37,103 nt of DNA from Okeania sp. SIO3I5 (GCF_010672085.1 NZ_JAAHHT010000077.1:1-37103); one strand, 5' to 3'. Numbered from the stretch's first letter, positions 26,465 through 35,876 are shown. Notes: generated from the sequence alone by a model not told the origin. Made by a program: numbers and translations.

Positions 26465-27712
26465 ATGACAGACATAAATCAAGAATTCCAAACAGCTCTC
26501 AAATTCCAAAAAGAAGGAAAGTTACAAGAAGCAGAATCAATATATATAAAGATACTAAAATCTGATAGTAATCATGTAGCTTCCCTAATTAACCTTGGTT
26601 TAATAGAGCAAGGCAAAGGCAAATTAGATGAAGCAACTCAATATTATAAATATGCTTTTTCCCTAGATTCAAATAATATATCCCTACTGTATCTTTTAGC
26701 CAGAATTACACAAGAGCTAAACCAATTAAATGAAGCTATTACCTACTGGCAAAAATTAGTAGAACTTAAACCAGATTCAGCTTTAGAATTTTATGGCAAT
26801 ATTGGTAATAGTTTAGTACAACAAGGTAGATTTGATGAAGCACTAAATTATTTTCGTCGCGCTCTAGAAATATCACCTAAGAGTTTTCAAGCTCATCAAG
26901 CGATCGGTAATTTGCTGATTAGACAAGATAAACTTTTGGAAGCTAAATCAGAATTTAGCAAAGCATTAGAAATTAATCCAAATTATCAAACAGCAAAAGT
27001 TTGGTTGACTTTAGTTGATAGGTTACTCAAGGGAGATAATTTAGTTACATTCAATTATCAAAATACTCCTATAACATTTGAAATAACAGGTAAAAATCTA
27101 GCGGTAGAAATTGCTAATGTTGGTGGAAATTTTTATGAAGTAGCTGAGTTAGAATTTATCCAGCAGAATCTCAAATCATCAAATCCAGTTATAGTTGATG
27201 TTGGAGCAAATACAGGGAATCATTTAGTCTATTTTGCTAAATTTATGCAGGCAGCAAAAGTCATTCCTATAGAATTTCATCCAGATATTATTGCAGCGTT
27301 GAACAGACACATCTCAATTAATCAAGTTAGTAATATTGATTTATCTAAATTAGGTTATGCTATTGGCAAAAATCGTGGTACATCTTTTATAAAAGAACAT
27401 CCTGCTAAAGATTTCTGTTTAACAGAAATTGATGATAATATTATCAATGGTACAGAGGTAGAAGTTATGACTTTAGATGAATTAATTAAAGAAAAAGTAG
27501 ACTTCATCAAAGTTGATGTACAAGGTACAGAAATAGAAGCTTTGGCAGGAGCAAAAAATTTGATATCTAGTTATCAACCTGATATGTTAGTTGAAGTTGC
27601 CAAAAATCATATTAAGGAGTTTCGTAAATTTTTAGAAGCAGTCAGGTATCAAAATATTAAGGCATTTGATCGTGGAAGATATGTTAACTTCTATATTCAA
27701 CATACTAACTAA
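26465..27712 (+). CDS. TPR repeat protein fused to FkbM-type methyltransferase
   Basis: A 415-residue protein in two parts. Residues 1-195 contain about five tetratricopeptide repeats (for example LEFYGNIGNSLVQQGRFDEA, then FRRALEISPKSFQAHQAIGN). Residues 230-400 are a SAM-dependent methyltransferase of the FkbM family: PVIVDVGANTGNH is the SAM-binding loop, IPIEFHPDIIAALNRH the acidic strand-2 region, and VDFIKVDVQGTEIEALAGA the conserved VDVxGxE motif. FkbM enzymes typically O-methylate sugars or polyketides. TPRs may dock a substrate or partner. No glycosyltransferase lies next to it. Soluble, no signal peptide. Confidence 0.9.
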   Translation: MTDINQEFQTALKFQKEGKLQEAESIYIKILKSDSNHVASLINLGLIEQGKGKLDEATQYYKYAFSLDSNNISLLYLLARITQELNQLNEAITYWQKLVELKPDSALEFYGNIGNSLVQQGRFDEALNYFRRALEISPKSFQAHQAIGNLLIRQDKLLEAKSEFSKALEINPNYQTAKVWLTLVDRLLKGDNLVTFNYQNTPITFEITGKNLAVEIANVGGNFYEVAELEFIQQNLKSSNPVIVDVGANTGNHLVYFAKFMQAAKVIPIEFHPDIIAALNRHISINQVSNIDLSKLGYAIGKNRGTSFIKEHPAKDFCLTEIDDNIINGTEVEVMTLDELIKEKVDFIKVDVQGTEIEALAGAKNLISSYQPDMLVEVAKNHIKEFRKFLEAVRYQNIKAFDRGRYVNFYIQHTN

Positions 27713-28104
27713 AACTAAAATTTAGATTTGCTCGAAATATATAAGACCTCTTGCAAAAGTTTTAATTAAATCAATTTCAAGATATGAAATCAACAATTTC
27801 ATTCCCTCCATACCTATTCCTTATTCCCTGACTTCTACAAAAAGTCTATAGTAGTCAAAGTATATAATATCTATATCTGGCTTCTATAGAAAATATCGGG
27901 TCAAAAGTAATAGGCAAAATGATGTAAAATTTCCGATCTATTTTTTGATTTGTAAAAGATCATTTAAAATAGCTATATATGAGAAAATCACACAAAAATC
28001 ACAGCTATAATGTGCTTTGTGTTTTTCTCAAATTTACTATTTCTTGATTATCCTCTAATCTTGACTTTGCTTAAAATATGTCAATGTAGACAATAAATAA
28101 ACTA
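27713..28104. other. Intergenic region, nothing recognised
   Basis: AT-rich with one degenerate attccttattccctg segment. No gene, terminator or inverted element was found. Confidence 0.45.
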
Positions 28105-29049
28105 ATGCAAGACTTAATTTTTTGGCTAATAATATTTATAGTTAGCTTGTTCGTTCTAATCAAAGCTTCTGACTTCTTTACAGATGCAGCAGAAAAAATA
28201 GGTATATCATTAGGAATTTCTCCTTTTTTAGTAGGAGTAACAATAGTATCAGTAGGTACATCTTTACCAGAATTAGTATCATCGATTATAGCAGTATATC
28301 AAAACTCCTCGGAAATTGTTTTTGGTAATGTTATAGGTTCTAATATTGCTAATATTTTCTTGATCATTGGTACCGCATCATTGATCAGCAGTCCTTTAAG
28401 AATACAATATGAACTAATTAATGTAGATTTACCACTATTTGTTGGTTCTGCTTTTTTATTAAGTTTAACAGTTTTAGATAATAATTTTTCTATAAGTGAA
28501 GCTATTATCTGTATTTTGGGATATGTTGTTTACGTTTTGTATACAATTAGTAGTGGTAAAGAAGAACAGGATTCACAAGAAACCAATAGTTCACAAAAAA
28601 GTTTCCCACTCAAACAAATAGCAATTGTGATTGTTAGTTCATTATTTGTATTTTTGGGTGCTACTTATACAATTGAATCTGTTACTAAAATCTCCGAAAT
28701 CTTGGAAATTGCTAAAGGGTTAATTGCTTTAAGTGCAGTCGCCCTTGGTACATCATTACCAGAACTAATAGTTACCATTTCTGCTGCTAGAAAAGGAAAC
28801 CCAGAAATAGCAGTAGGAAATGTTTTGGGTTCTAATATTTTTAACTCATTAATGGTAATGGGAATACCAAGATTGATAGGTAACTTAGAAATTCCTGATG
28901 ATGTTATTGGTAGTGGGTTATTAGTTTTATTAGTGGGAACAATTTTATTCTTTTTTGTCACTCAAGATAAGCAGGTAACTCGTTGGGAAGGATTAATATT
29001 TTTCATATTTTATGGGTGGTTTATTGGCAACATCTTTGGGTTGGTTTGA
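28105..29049 (+). CDS. Calcium/sodium (cation:proton) antiporter, CaCA family, YrbG-like
   Basis: A 314-residue inner-membrane exchanger with about ten hydrophobic segments. The two inverted alpha repeats are clear: GVTIVSVGTSLPELVSSIIA with GNVIGSNIANI, and SAVALGTSLPELIVTISAAR with GNVLGSNIFNS. The Glu residues in the two TSLPEL motifs coordinate the transported cation in this superfamily. A hydrophilic loop rich in Ser/Gln/Glu (about 152-170) divides the halves. The ion could be Ca2+ exchanged for Na+ or H+; the sequence does not decide. Start ATG 28105. No operon partner. Confidence 0.92.
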   Translation: MQDLIFWLIIFIVSLFVLIKASDFFTDAAEKIGISLGISPFLVGVTIVSVGTSLPELVSSIIAVYQNSSEIVFGNVIGSNIANIFLIIGTASLISSPLRIQYELINVDLPLFVGSAFLLSLTVLDNNFSISEAIICILGYVVYVLYTISSGKEEQDSQETNSSQKSFPLKQIAIVIVSSLFVFLGATYTIESVTKISEILEIAKGLIALSAVALGTSLPELIVTISAARKGNPEIAVGNVLGSNIFNSLMVMGIPRLIGNLEIPDDVIGSGLLVLLVGTILFFFVTQDKQVTRWEGLIFFIFYGWFIGNIFGLV

Positions 29050-29140
29050 TAACTTAATAACGATAACTCCTAACATAACCATTAGAGAGAAAAGAGGGAG
29101 TAGGGGGCAGGGAGAAATCATCAATTATTCCACACTCCCC

Positions 29141-29490
29141 GACTCCCTCACTTCCCTACTTCCTAAATAGCTGCAAAAAGTTAGGATAAAAGACAGAATA
29201 ATTGCAGAAAAATTACTCTGACTTTCATATCCGACTACCTCCTCTATAATTTTCCGTTTCTCCGAACTCCTCCCGACTCCCTAATTATTTGTGATTTGAA
29301 TCTCCCCCACTTCCCTACTTCCTAAATAGCTGCAAAAAGTTAGGATAAAAGACAGAATAATTGCAGAAAAATTACTCTGAAAAAATATCCGACTACCTCC
29401 TCTATAATTTTCCGTTCCTCCTAACTTCTCCCTACTTCCTAATTATTTGTGATTTCCATCTCCCCCACTTCCCGACTCCCCTACTCTCCT
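29141..29490. repeat. Tandem duplication, 159-bp period
   Basis: cctaaatagctgcaaaaag starts at 29162 and 29321, followed in both by gaataattgcagaaaaatta and tcctctataattttccgtt. A third partial unit begins near 29439 (aattatttgtgatttccatc). The frame on the plus strand here is low-complexity and not judged a gene. agactttttcaacaaacctt at 29502-29521 resembles an inverted end of the 245-bp TIR family. Confidence 0.85.
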
Positions 29491-29519
29491 ACTCCCTGAA
29501 AAGACTTTTTCAACAAACC

Positions 29520-30096
29520 TTAAATAGTCACTGGAGAATCAACATAAATATTTGGTTCTTGCATATTAAACTCTATGCCAAATTTTTTCAGTTCCTTAGA
29601 AAAATTCTGATTTACAACTTCCAGAAGTTGCTTCCTTAGTTGAATAGAATTTTCACTAGAACCAAAAATAAAAAATGTCATTCTTGCACGACTTTTAAAA
29701 GAGGAGACTTGATACCTCGTTTTTTAGTCAAAAATATTCATTCTTTAAATTAAACAACATTAATCTGGAATTTGCTGAATTGACTGATACTATTGATTAT
29801 CCATTAATTATGCTTGGTGAAAACTAATTTGTACTTTAGTCTTTTTCCCGAATTTTCTAACACTTAAAATTTAGTAGCAAATATCTTTTTGAGAATTTAT
29901 TTGAAGATATAATAATCTTATATGCTTCGGGAATTTCTGTAGATACTATTTTTCCTATTAGTTTAGGCAATTTACGAATTCCCAGAATTGCAACTATTGC
30001 TATTACTCCTATTGCAAGTAAGCGCAAAATGCTACTAACATCTGTAACTATCTCTTTGGGAAAATTAAAATAATCTAGCATAGATAATTTGACTTC
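29520..30096 (-). pseudogene. MscS-family channel gene with internal deletion
   Basis: Two fragments of one gene remain. The N-terminal piece (about 30096 down to 29920) encodes LRLLAIGVIAIVAILGIRKL, then PKLIGKIVSTEIPEAYKIII, a first-helix region as in cyanobacterial MscS proteins. The C-terminal piece (29690 down to stop 29520) encodes MTFFIFGSSENSIQLRKQLL and KKFGIEFNMQEPNIYVDSPV, the usual end of that protein. The central pore and beta domains are missing. The space between holds unrelated AT-rich DNA plus a ctcctcttttaaaagtcgtgc-like dispersed repeat. The frame at 29857-30162 is the N-terminal relic with a random tail. A different, intact MscS gene lies at 16740. Confidence 0.7.
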
Positions 30097-30162
30097 AATA
30101 TTAACCTCTAATGTTTTGATTAGTGATACTCTAAAATTTACAAAAATATTTAGCTTTAACAT

Positions 30163-30524
30163 AGCGATCGCTCCAATCAGATTGCCAATTCAAGAATAAG
30201 ATAGCGACCGCTAAATAGAACATACTTTTATCGTTTAAGCAGTCTAATAAATATTGATTTTATTAACATTGCACAATCAGGAATCATGAAATCTGAAGCA
30301 TAGATATTTTTGGATAATTCTTGGCATTGGTAAATCCAAAGATGAAACTTTAAGAGTAATCTGTTTCTAATACCTCTAAATATTTAACTAGAGTAAGTGA
30401 TGGATATTACCCTTATTAGAAAATCATTCCATCAATTACCAACACCTAATTCTTTGCTCAATATATGTATAGATGAAAATCTATGATCATTCTTTAATAT
30501 GCAATCCCATTTTATTTATCTTTC
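30163..30524. other. Intergenic region, nothing recognised
   Basis: AT-rich sequence with one HIP1-like gcgatcgct at about 30164. No gene or inverted element seen. Confidence 0.45.
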
Positions 30525-30728
30525 TTACTGAGGAAGATCGGGAATAATCCATTTAGGAGGAGCAATTCTTTTTTTCTTCACTGCTTCTTCAGCCATTTCT
30601 AACATTTTATCTAAGGAAGTATTATCAATAAACTTTGATGTTTCCTCTACATATTCTTTGTTAGGACAGCGATCGCTTGAAACGCAGCCATTTACACAAG
30701 CTTCTGCACAATTTATAGTATTTTCCAT
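30525..30728 (-). CDS. Small Cys-rich hypothetical protein
   Basis: A 67-residue acidic protein I do not recognise. The N-terminus holds four cysteines (C7, C11, C15, C21 in NCAEACVNGCVSSDRCPNKE), spaced CxxxCxxxC then six residues to the last, which could bind a metal or a cluster. The rest is helical and charged, ending PPKWIIPDLPQ. There is no signal peptide. A good ribosome site (AGAGGAAAA, about 5 bases before ATG 30728) supports that it is real. It lies between a mscS relic and an adenylate cyclase, same strand, about 250 bases downstream of the cyclase. Confidence 0.7.
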   Translation of the reverse strand: MENTINCAEACVNGCVSSDRCPNKEYVEETSKFIDNTSLDKMLEMAEEAVKKKRIAPPKWIIPDLPQ

Positions 30729-30927
30729 ACAATTTTCCTCTGTTAATTTAGTAATTTTATACTAGACAACTTTTTTTAGTTATCCAGTTCAGAACTTAAT
30801 CATTATTTGATTAACTCTACCATATTTGTATTTAATCTTCAATTTTTTTTGCTTCAGTAATAAACATCTTCAATAAGAAAAAAAATTAATTATCCCACAT
30901 AAATTATCAATTATTTCCCCTTACTCC

Positions 30928-30978
30928 CGTACGGGCGATTTCCGTTTGTCATGCTCCTAATTACGGGAATCGCCCCTA
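30928..30978. repeat. Inverted repeat at the 3' end of the cyclase gene
   Basis: gggcgatttccg and gggaatcgcccctac form an imperfect stem about 50 bases long, touching the cyclase stop. The gaatcgcccctac half also occurs in the MITE at 3216-3308. It could serve as a terminator on the minus strand, though the T-run is poor. Confidence 0.5.
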
Positions 30979-32382
30979 CCTCCTACCAAGTAAAAAATAA
31001 GTATTCATCTCCCCTTTACCCTTAATCATAATAGTTCGTTTTGGCTCGAATATATATTTACCTTTTAAATAATCGTAAGTTGATTCTGTAACTTGAATTT
31101 TATCAGGTTCACCGTGAGATTCCATGCGACTCGCAGTATTAACTGCATCACCCCAGAGGTCATAAATAAACTTTTTCCTACCAATAACACCAGCAATAAC
31201 AGGACCAGTATTAATGCCAATTCTCATACTAAGCTGCATATTATTTTTTTGATTAAAATCGGCAATTGCTGTCTGCATATCCAAAGCCATTTCAGCAATT
31301 GCCTCAACATGATCTACCCTTGGTTCTGGTAAACCTCCAACCACCATATAAGCATCTCCAATAGTTTTAATTTTTTCCAAATAATATTTATCAGTTAACT
31401 CATCAAAGCAAGAAAATATTTGATTTAGCAAATCAACTAATTGTGGAGGATTAATATTTTCTGATAGCTCAGTAAACCCTACTAAATCTGCAAATAAAAT
31501 AGTAACTTCTTCAAAATAATCAGCAATATTTTCCTTCCCTTCCTTTAATTTTTCTGCAATTGACTGAGGCAAAATATTTAACAACAGTCGTTCTGATTTT
31601 TCTTGTTCAGCTAATAAGATTTTTTCTGCTTGTTTGCGTCGATCAATTTCTGTGGAGACTCGCTCAAACATTTGATTAAAAGCAATCATTACTTCTCCCA
31701 GTTCATCTTGACGCTGAATAGAAACAGAATAAAATTTTACCTTATTTCCGTTTTTACCTAAAGCTTCTCCAGCAGCAATTAAGTCATCTCTTAGCTTCAA
31801 AATAGGATGAATTAATTTAACTCCTAATACTGCCATTGTCACCAAGGTAACGAAAGCAGATATCAGTATTACAAGCAGTGTTATTCTACCAATAAAAGCA
31901 TATAATTCTGGTTGAATTTTAGAAGCATCGTGACGGGCAATTAATGTGTAATTAATTCCCAAATAATTTGCGGATAATGCCACATCATATCGTTTACCAT
32001 CTCGACTTCTAACACGGAGAATATCTTTGTCCCCAATATCGGAAAAATCTATTTCTGGAACTTCACCAATAGTTTCAATTAATTCTCCTTGAGAATCATA
32101 AATTTTGACTCCCAAAATTACAGAATCTTCCGTTAATGTTTTTACCTTGATCTGAAAGGTATCATCAGATTTCATACTGGTTTCAGTTAAACGTACAATA
32201 GAATTAAAAATTGCTCCAGAAACATCTTCTAATTGGTGAAGTAGTTCCTCTTCTCGCCGATAATAAGATGGAATTAAAATTAAAGTCTCAATTACTACAA
32301 TACTGGCAAATACCCACAAGACTATTTGTCGGGATAAACGCGCTCTCAAAGGAGAAAATAATCTTGAAATTTTAGGAACCAT
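30976..32382 (-). CDS. Membrane-bound class III adenylate cyclase with HAMP domain
   Basis: A 468-residue sensor-cyclase from ATG 32382; a GTG at 32442 adds 20 residues and cannot be excluded. One helix at about 17-38, a periplasmic sensor domain of some 125 residues, a second helix at 164-190, a HAMP region to about 250, a coiled-coil linker, then a class III cyclase domain (291-465). Metal-binding D299 (LFADLVGF) and D343 (KTIGDAYM), adenine-specifying K339 and D408, and transition-state N415 and R419 (GDAVNTASRM) are all present. It should therefore make cAMP from ATP, not cGMP. It works as a homodimer. A cNMP-binding channel is encoded at 16740. Downstream on the same strand is a small Cys-rich gene. 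Confidence 0.93.
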   Translation of the reverse strand: MVPKISRLFSPLRARLSRQIVLWVFASIVVIETLILIPSYYRREEELLHQLEDVSGAIFNSIVRLTETSMKSDDTFQIKVKTLTEDSVILGVKIYDSQGELIETIGEVPEIDFSDIGDKDILRVRSRDGKRYDVALSANYLGINYTLIARHDASKIQPELYAFIGRITLLVILISAFVTLVTMAVLGVKLIHPILKLRDDLIAAGEALGKNGNKVKFYSVSIQRQDELGEVMIAFNQMFERVSTEIDRRKQAEKILLAEQEKSERLLLNILPQSIAEKLKEGKENIADYFEEVTILFADLVGFTELSENINPPQLVDLLNQIFSCFDELTDKYYLEKIKTIGDAYMVVGGLPEPRVDHVEAIAEMALDMQTAIADFNQKNNMQLSMRIGINTGPVIAGVIGRKKFIYDLWGDAVNTASRMESHGEPDKIQVTESTYDYLKGKYIFEPKRTIMIKGKGEMNTYFLLGRR

Positions 32383-32458
32383 ATAAAATTTATTTGTTGG
32401 GAAATTTACTAAAAGCTCGCACAGCTTACCCTCAAATAACACCCTTAAATATTAGTTA

Positions 32459-32482
32459 CCAGTTATCAGTTATCAGTTATTA
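32459..32482. repeat. Tandem heptamer (cagttat, about 3 copies)
   Basis: Runs into the left end of the TIR element at 32481. The same unit is inside the composite repeats. Confidence 0.8.
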
Positions 32483-32734
32483 ATTAGGGTTTGCTGAAAA
32501 AGTCTTTTAGTAGGGGTAGGAGACAGGAGATTCGAGACTCGAGACTGGAGAAATGGCTCGGGAGCGAGGAGGTACGAGTAAGAATTGTCTCAAGATTTTT
32601 GTGCCCAACTATGCGTCTAAAATACTAAATTTTTGAGTGTTTTAGACTGAAACAGGCGCACTTTTTAAAGGAAAAAAAAAGGCTAAAGTCTTTATATGTC
32701 AATGGTTTTATATTTATTCAGCAAGCCCTAATTA
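32481..32734. mobile_element. 254-bp TIR element (MITE), copy B
   Basis: Ends taattagggtttgctgaa (32481-32498) and ttcagcaagccctaatta (32717-32734) are identical to those of copy A at 6987-7231. The interiors are not alike beyond the ends, although the sizes are close. No gene lies inside. Confidence 0.75.
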
Positions 32735-32815
32735 TCAGTTCTGGGTTTAGTAGGAGGCAAGAAAATCCTATATCAGTTATCAGTTCTGGATTTAGTAGGA
32801 GGCAAGAAAATCCTA
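32733..32815. repeat. Direct repeat of 38 bp, two copies
   Basis: tatcagttctgg(g/a)tttag followed by taggaggcaagaaaatccta occurs at 32733-32770 and 32778-32815, one mismatch, 45-bp period. The stretch 32816-33119 shows nothing recognisable. Confidence 0.85.
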
Positions 32816-33119
32816 AATTACCTTATTAATCAGAGAGTCTGCTTTAATACCATTTTGAAAAAATAATTTTACGAATAATAAGGGTATATATAATAAAGAC
32901 TTGAAAAGACTTGACAGGATATATCTCTTTGACTAAAAAGATGAGTTATGAACTAAGAAATGGCATCGAAGTTAACTACCAGGACAGAATTAATTTTGCA
33001 TTTTTGATTGCTCTATCATAGAGCTATCAAGGGATAAAAACAAATTTATATACAAATAATTTTGTCTACTTACTTATTCATTACTTTAAGTCGCTAATTC
33101 GATGGCTACCTTACCGAAA

Positions 33120-33175
33120 CAATTAAACAATTAAACAATTAAACAATTAAACAATTAAACAATTAAACAATTAAA
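33120..33175. repeat. Tandem octamer (caattaaa, 7 perfect copies)
   Basis: Seven exact head-to-tail 8-base units. This differs from the 7-base period of most tandem repeats in the window. Confidence 0.95.
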
Positions 33176-33177
33176 TA

Positions 33178-33350
33178 ATTCAGGTTTAAAACCTCCCCAA
33201 TAAAGGGGAAAAAAGCGGTTGTTTGCGGAGCAGTCCGTTAGGATGGGATGGATGGGTTACCGGCGCCATATCCAATCAACCAAGAGAAATAAACTTTTTC
33301 CTTTTAGTCAATCCTCTCCCTAAAAGGGAGAGGTAATTATCCATTATCCA
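33178..33350 (+). repeat. Dispersed composite repeat, partial copy
   Basis: Shares aaagcggt, gccatatccaatc and ccaagagaaat with 4893-5094. ccttttagtcaatcctctcc and taaaagg(g/a)agaggtaatt are shared with 6335-6372. The remainder of the gap 33351-33672 has no recognised feature. Confidence 0.6.
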
Positions 33351-33672
33351 TTATCCATTATTGAACTGAGTCCTAAAACTCCTCCTCTAGCTATTTGTAG
33401 TAAACATTTATCAAATTAGAATAACTTCTGCTCAAAAAGTATGCATGAATTTTGGTAGTAGTCAGGAGTCAGAAATCAGGAATTAGAGAGAAGTTTTTTT
33501 CCTAACTAAGTAGGGATAATTCACACTCTTGTTTTAGCTCAAAAATTACATTATTAGGAATTTCATACGCTAAAATCAGTAACCTTAAAAAATAAAACCG
33601 ATATCCAGAAAAAAATTGACTAGATATCAGTTTTAAAGGTACATAAAAACACAAACTATGGATAATATAAAC

Positions 33673-33857
33673 GTAAGTATTCAGCCGTCAGCTCTCAGCT
33701 ATCAACTTTACTACTTTTAAAAGAGGAAAAAGTAATAAGCGAGATTTTAAAGAATTAAAAGTCTGGGTAAAAATCCATCAGTTAACCTTAAAAGTCTATG
33801 GAGCTACATTGTTCATTTTCATTGCTAAAAGCTGACTGCTAATAGCTGAATGCTTAC
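33673..33857. mobile_element. 185-bp MITE (family C, copy 2)
   Basis: Ends gtaagtattcagcc (33673-33686) and agctgaatgcttac (33844-33857) match the element at 22790-22935, with interior similarity around ttttaaagaattaaaagt. It lies just downstream of the holin-like gene. Confidence 0.75.
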
Positions 33858-33871
33858 ATATAAACATTGGT

Positions 33872-34237
33872 TTAACTTACCACTACCCGATTAAGTAACT
33901 CATAAAGAAAAGAGTTAATAAAACCTAATGCCAAAGCACCAATTAATGCACTCCAAAATCCCCAACGTAGACGAAATCCACTTACAAACCAGGCAGCCAA
34001 ACCAAAGATAGCCATATTCATAACTAGAGTAAAAAGAAAACCCGAAAGTACAATCTTAATAGGCAAAGCTAAAGCAACTAAGAACGGACGAACAAGAGCA
34101 TTTAATAACCCAAAAACTGCCGAAGAAATCAAAGCAATATTAAAATCATCAATTTCTACTCCAGTAGGCAACTTGGAGATAATAAACAAACTAACAGCAG
34201 TAACAAACCAAAGAATCAAAAGTTCTACAATACTCAT
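33872..34237 (-). CDS. Phage-holin-like 4-TM membrane protein (holin superfamily IV / YvlD type)
   Basis: A 121-residue integral membrane protein with four hydrophobic segments (about 3-20, 32-57, 60-85, 90-118), and FGLLNALVRPFLVALALPI, the recognisable N-half motif of this family. Such proteins are widespread in non-lysogenic bacteria, so the holin label is historical and a lytic role is not implied. The function is unknown. A strong AAGGAG ribosome site sits 7 bases before the ATG. The gene stands alone between two repeat-rich gaps; the short gap 34238-34531 contains degenerate ctatcag heptamers. Confidence 0.88.
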   Translation of the reverse strand: MSIVELLILWFVTAVSLFIISKLPTGVEIDDFNIALISSAVFGLLNALVRPFLVALALPIKIVLSGFLFTLVMNMAIFGLAAWFVSGFRLRWGFWSALIGALALGFINSFLYELLNRVVVS

Positions 34238-34531
34238 TTTTTTCTCCTTAATTAACTAGCTATCAGCTATCAGGTATTAGCTATCAGCTTTGAGCAGCTC
34301 TGGTTAAAACTCAGGGCTATTTCATTCTAGAATCAAGTTAAGATTTTAGTAGCTTTTAGAGATTAGTTAATATAACCTTTAATCCTGGAAAAAGCATACT
34401 TTTCTGAATCCACAAAAAGTCAGAAATTAGAACGGATATAGTCCTGGGTTAAAATCCCCTTTGCTAACTTTAAAAAAAATAATTTTGCTGACTGCTGACT
34501 GCTAAACGCTGACCGCTTCTTTGACAGAAAT

Positions 34532-35623
34532 CTAAACATTAAATCGGAAGAGCATAACATCCCCTTCCTTAACAAGATAATCCTTACCTTCACTCCTCAA
34601 CAAACCTTTTTCCTTAGCAGCAGTCATTGAACCAGTAGCTACTAAGTCCTCATAGGCAATTGTTTCTGCTCGAATAAAACCACGTTCAAAATCAGTATGA
34701 ATTACACCAGCAGCTTGAGGAGCTAACATTCCAGCTTTAATCGTCCAAGCTTTAGTTTCTTTTTCTCCAGTAGTAAAATAAGTACGCAATCCCAACAATT
34801 CATAAGTTGCCTTAATTAGAGATTTTAACCCACCTTCTTCTACTCCTAGAGATTCTAAATAATCAGCTCTTTCCTCCTCTGGTAACTCAATTAATTCTGA
34901 TTCTACCTGAGCTGAAATTATCACAACTTCAGCATTTTCTACAGCAGCAATATTGCGGACTTTTTCAACCCAATCATTCCCACTCGCTAAGTCATCTTCT
35001 GAGACATTAGCAGCATAAATTATGGGTTTGGAAGTTAATAGATTTAAAGGCTTAATTAGCAAAGATTCGTCTTCATTTAAACCAGCCATTCTCACCGACT
35101 TACCTTCGTTTAAAACAGCCTCTAATTTTTCTAAAACTTCTAATTCTGCCTGAGCTTCTTTACTGGTACGAGCTTGTTTTTTAGTTCGTTCAATTCGTCG
35201 TTCTACCTGAGCTAGATCGGATAAAGCTAATTCTAAATTAATTACCTCAATATCTCGCACTGGATCGACGGAACCAGAGACATGAATAATATCCTCACTA
35301 TCAAAACAACGAACTACTTGAACAATGGCATCAACTTCTCGAATATTAGATAAAAATTGATTACCTAAACCTTCTCCTTTACTTGCACCTTTTACTAATC
35401 CAGCAATATCAACAAATTCAATTCTAGTAGGAACAGTTTGGACAGAATTAGAAATTTTAGTTAGTACATTTAACCGCTCATCTGGCACCGATACCACACC
35501 AACATTGGGTTCAATTGTGCAAAATGGGAAGTTAGCAGCTTCCGCCTTAGCATTAGCAACTAAAGCATTAAATAAGGTAGATTTTCCGACGTTGGGTAGT
35601 CCGACAATTCCAGCTCTGAGCAT
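34532..35623 (-). CDS. ychF: Redox-regulated ATPase YchF (OBG-family GTPase fold)
   Basis: A 363-residue protein of the universally conserved YchF/OLA1 family. It binds ribosomes and, despite the GTPase fold, prefers ATP. The P-loop is GLPNVGKSTLFNAL (8-21). FVDIAGLVKGASKGEGLGNQ is the G3/switch region. The G4 site reads ANVSED in place of NKxD, as expected for ATP preference. TGEKETKAW starts the TGS domain, and the C-terminus YLVKEGDVMLFRFNV is canonical. Length and start (MLRAGIVGLPNVGKS) are normal. There is no operon partner. Confidence 0.96.
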   Translation of the reverse strand: MLRAGIVGLPNVGKSTLFNALVANAKAEAANFPFCTIEPNVGVVSVPDERLNVLTKISNSVQTVPTRIEFVDIAGLVKGASKGEGLGNQFLSNIREVDAIVQVVRCFDSEDIIHVSGSVDPVRDIEVINLELALSDLAQVERRIERTKKQARTSKEAQAELEVLEKLEAVLNEGKSVRMAGLNEDESLLIKPLNLLTSKPIIYAANVSEDDLASGNDWVEKVRNIAAVENAEVVIISAQVESELIELPEEERADYLESLGVEEGGLKSLIKATYELLGLRTYFTTGEKETKAWTIKAGMLAPQAAGVIHTDFERGFIRAETIAYEDLVATGSMTAAKEKGLLRSEGKDYLVKEGDVMLFRFNV

Positions 35624-35876
35624 AAATTTAAGTCAAAAATCAAAATTTAAAAGTTAAAAATTACAATTGCCTATGTACATAGGATAGCAGAAGGAAAAAA
35701 GAACCTTGATTCCTAAATTACTAAAGTTATCTAAATCAGTCTAATGAAAGAATTATTTTACTTCTCTTGTTATTAAAGAATATATTTTCAAAAATATATT
35801 CATAGAAAAAGTGATAGATTAAATTTTGTTAAGTTAGTAGTTTTTAGCTAGAAAATAAGTTAAAGTATTTTTTAAT

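Noticed and set aside
29361-29639. 92-codon plus-strand frame after the antiporter
   Set aside because: It is translated pyrimidine-rich tandem repeat and antisense of the mscS relic.
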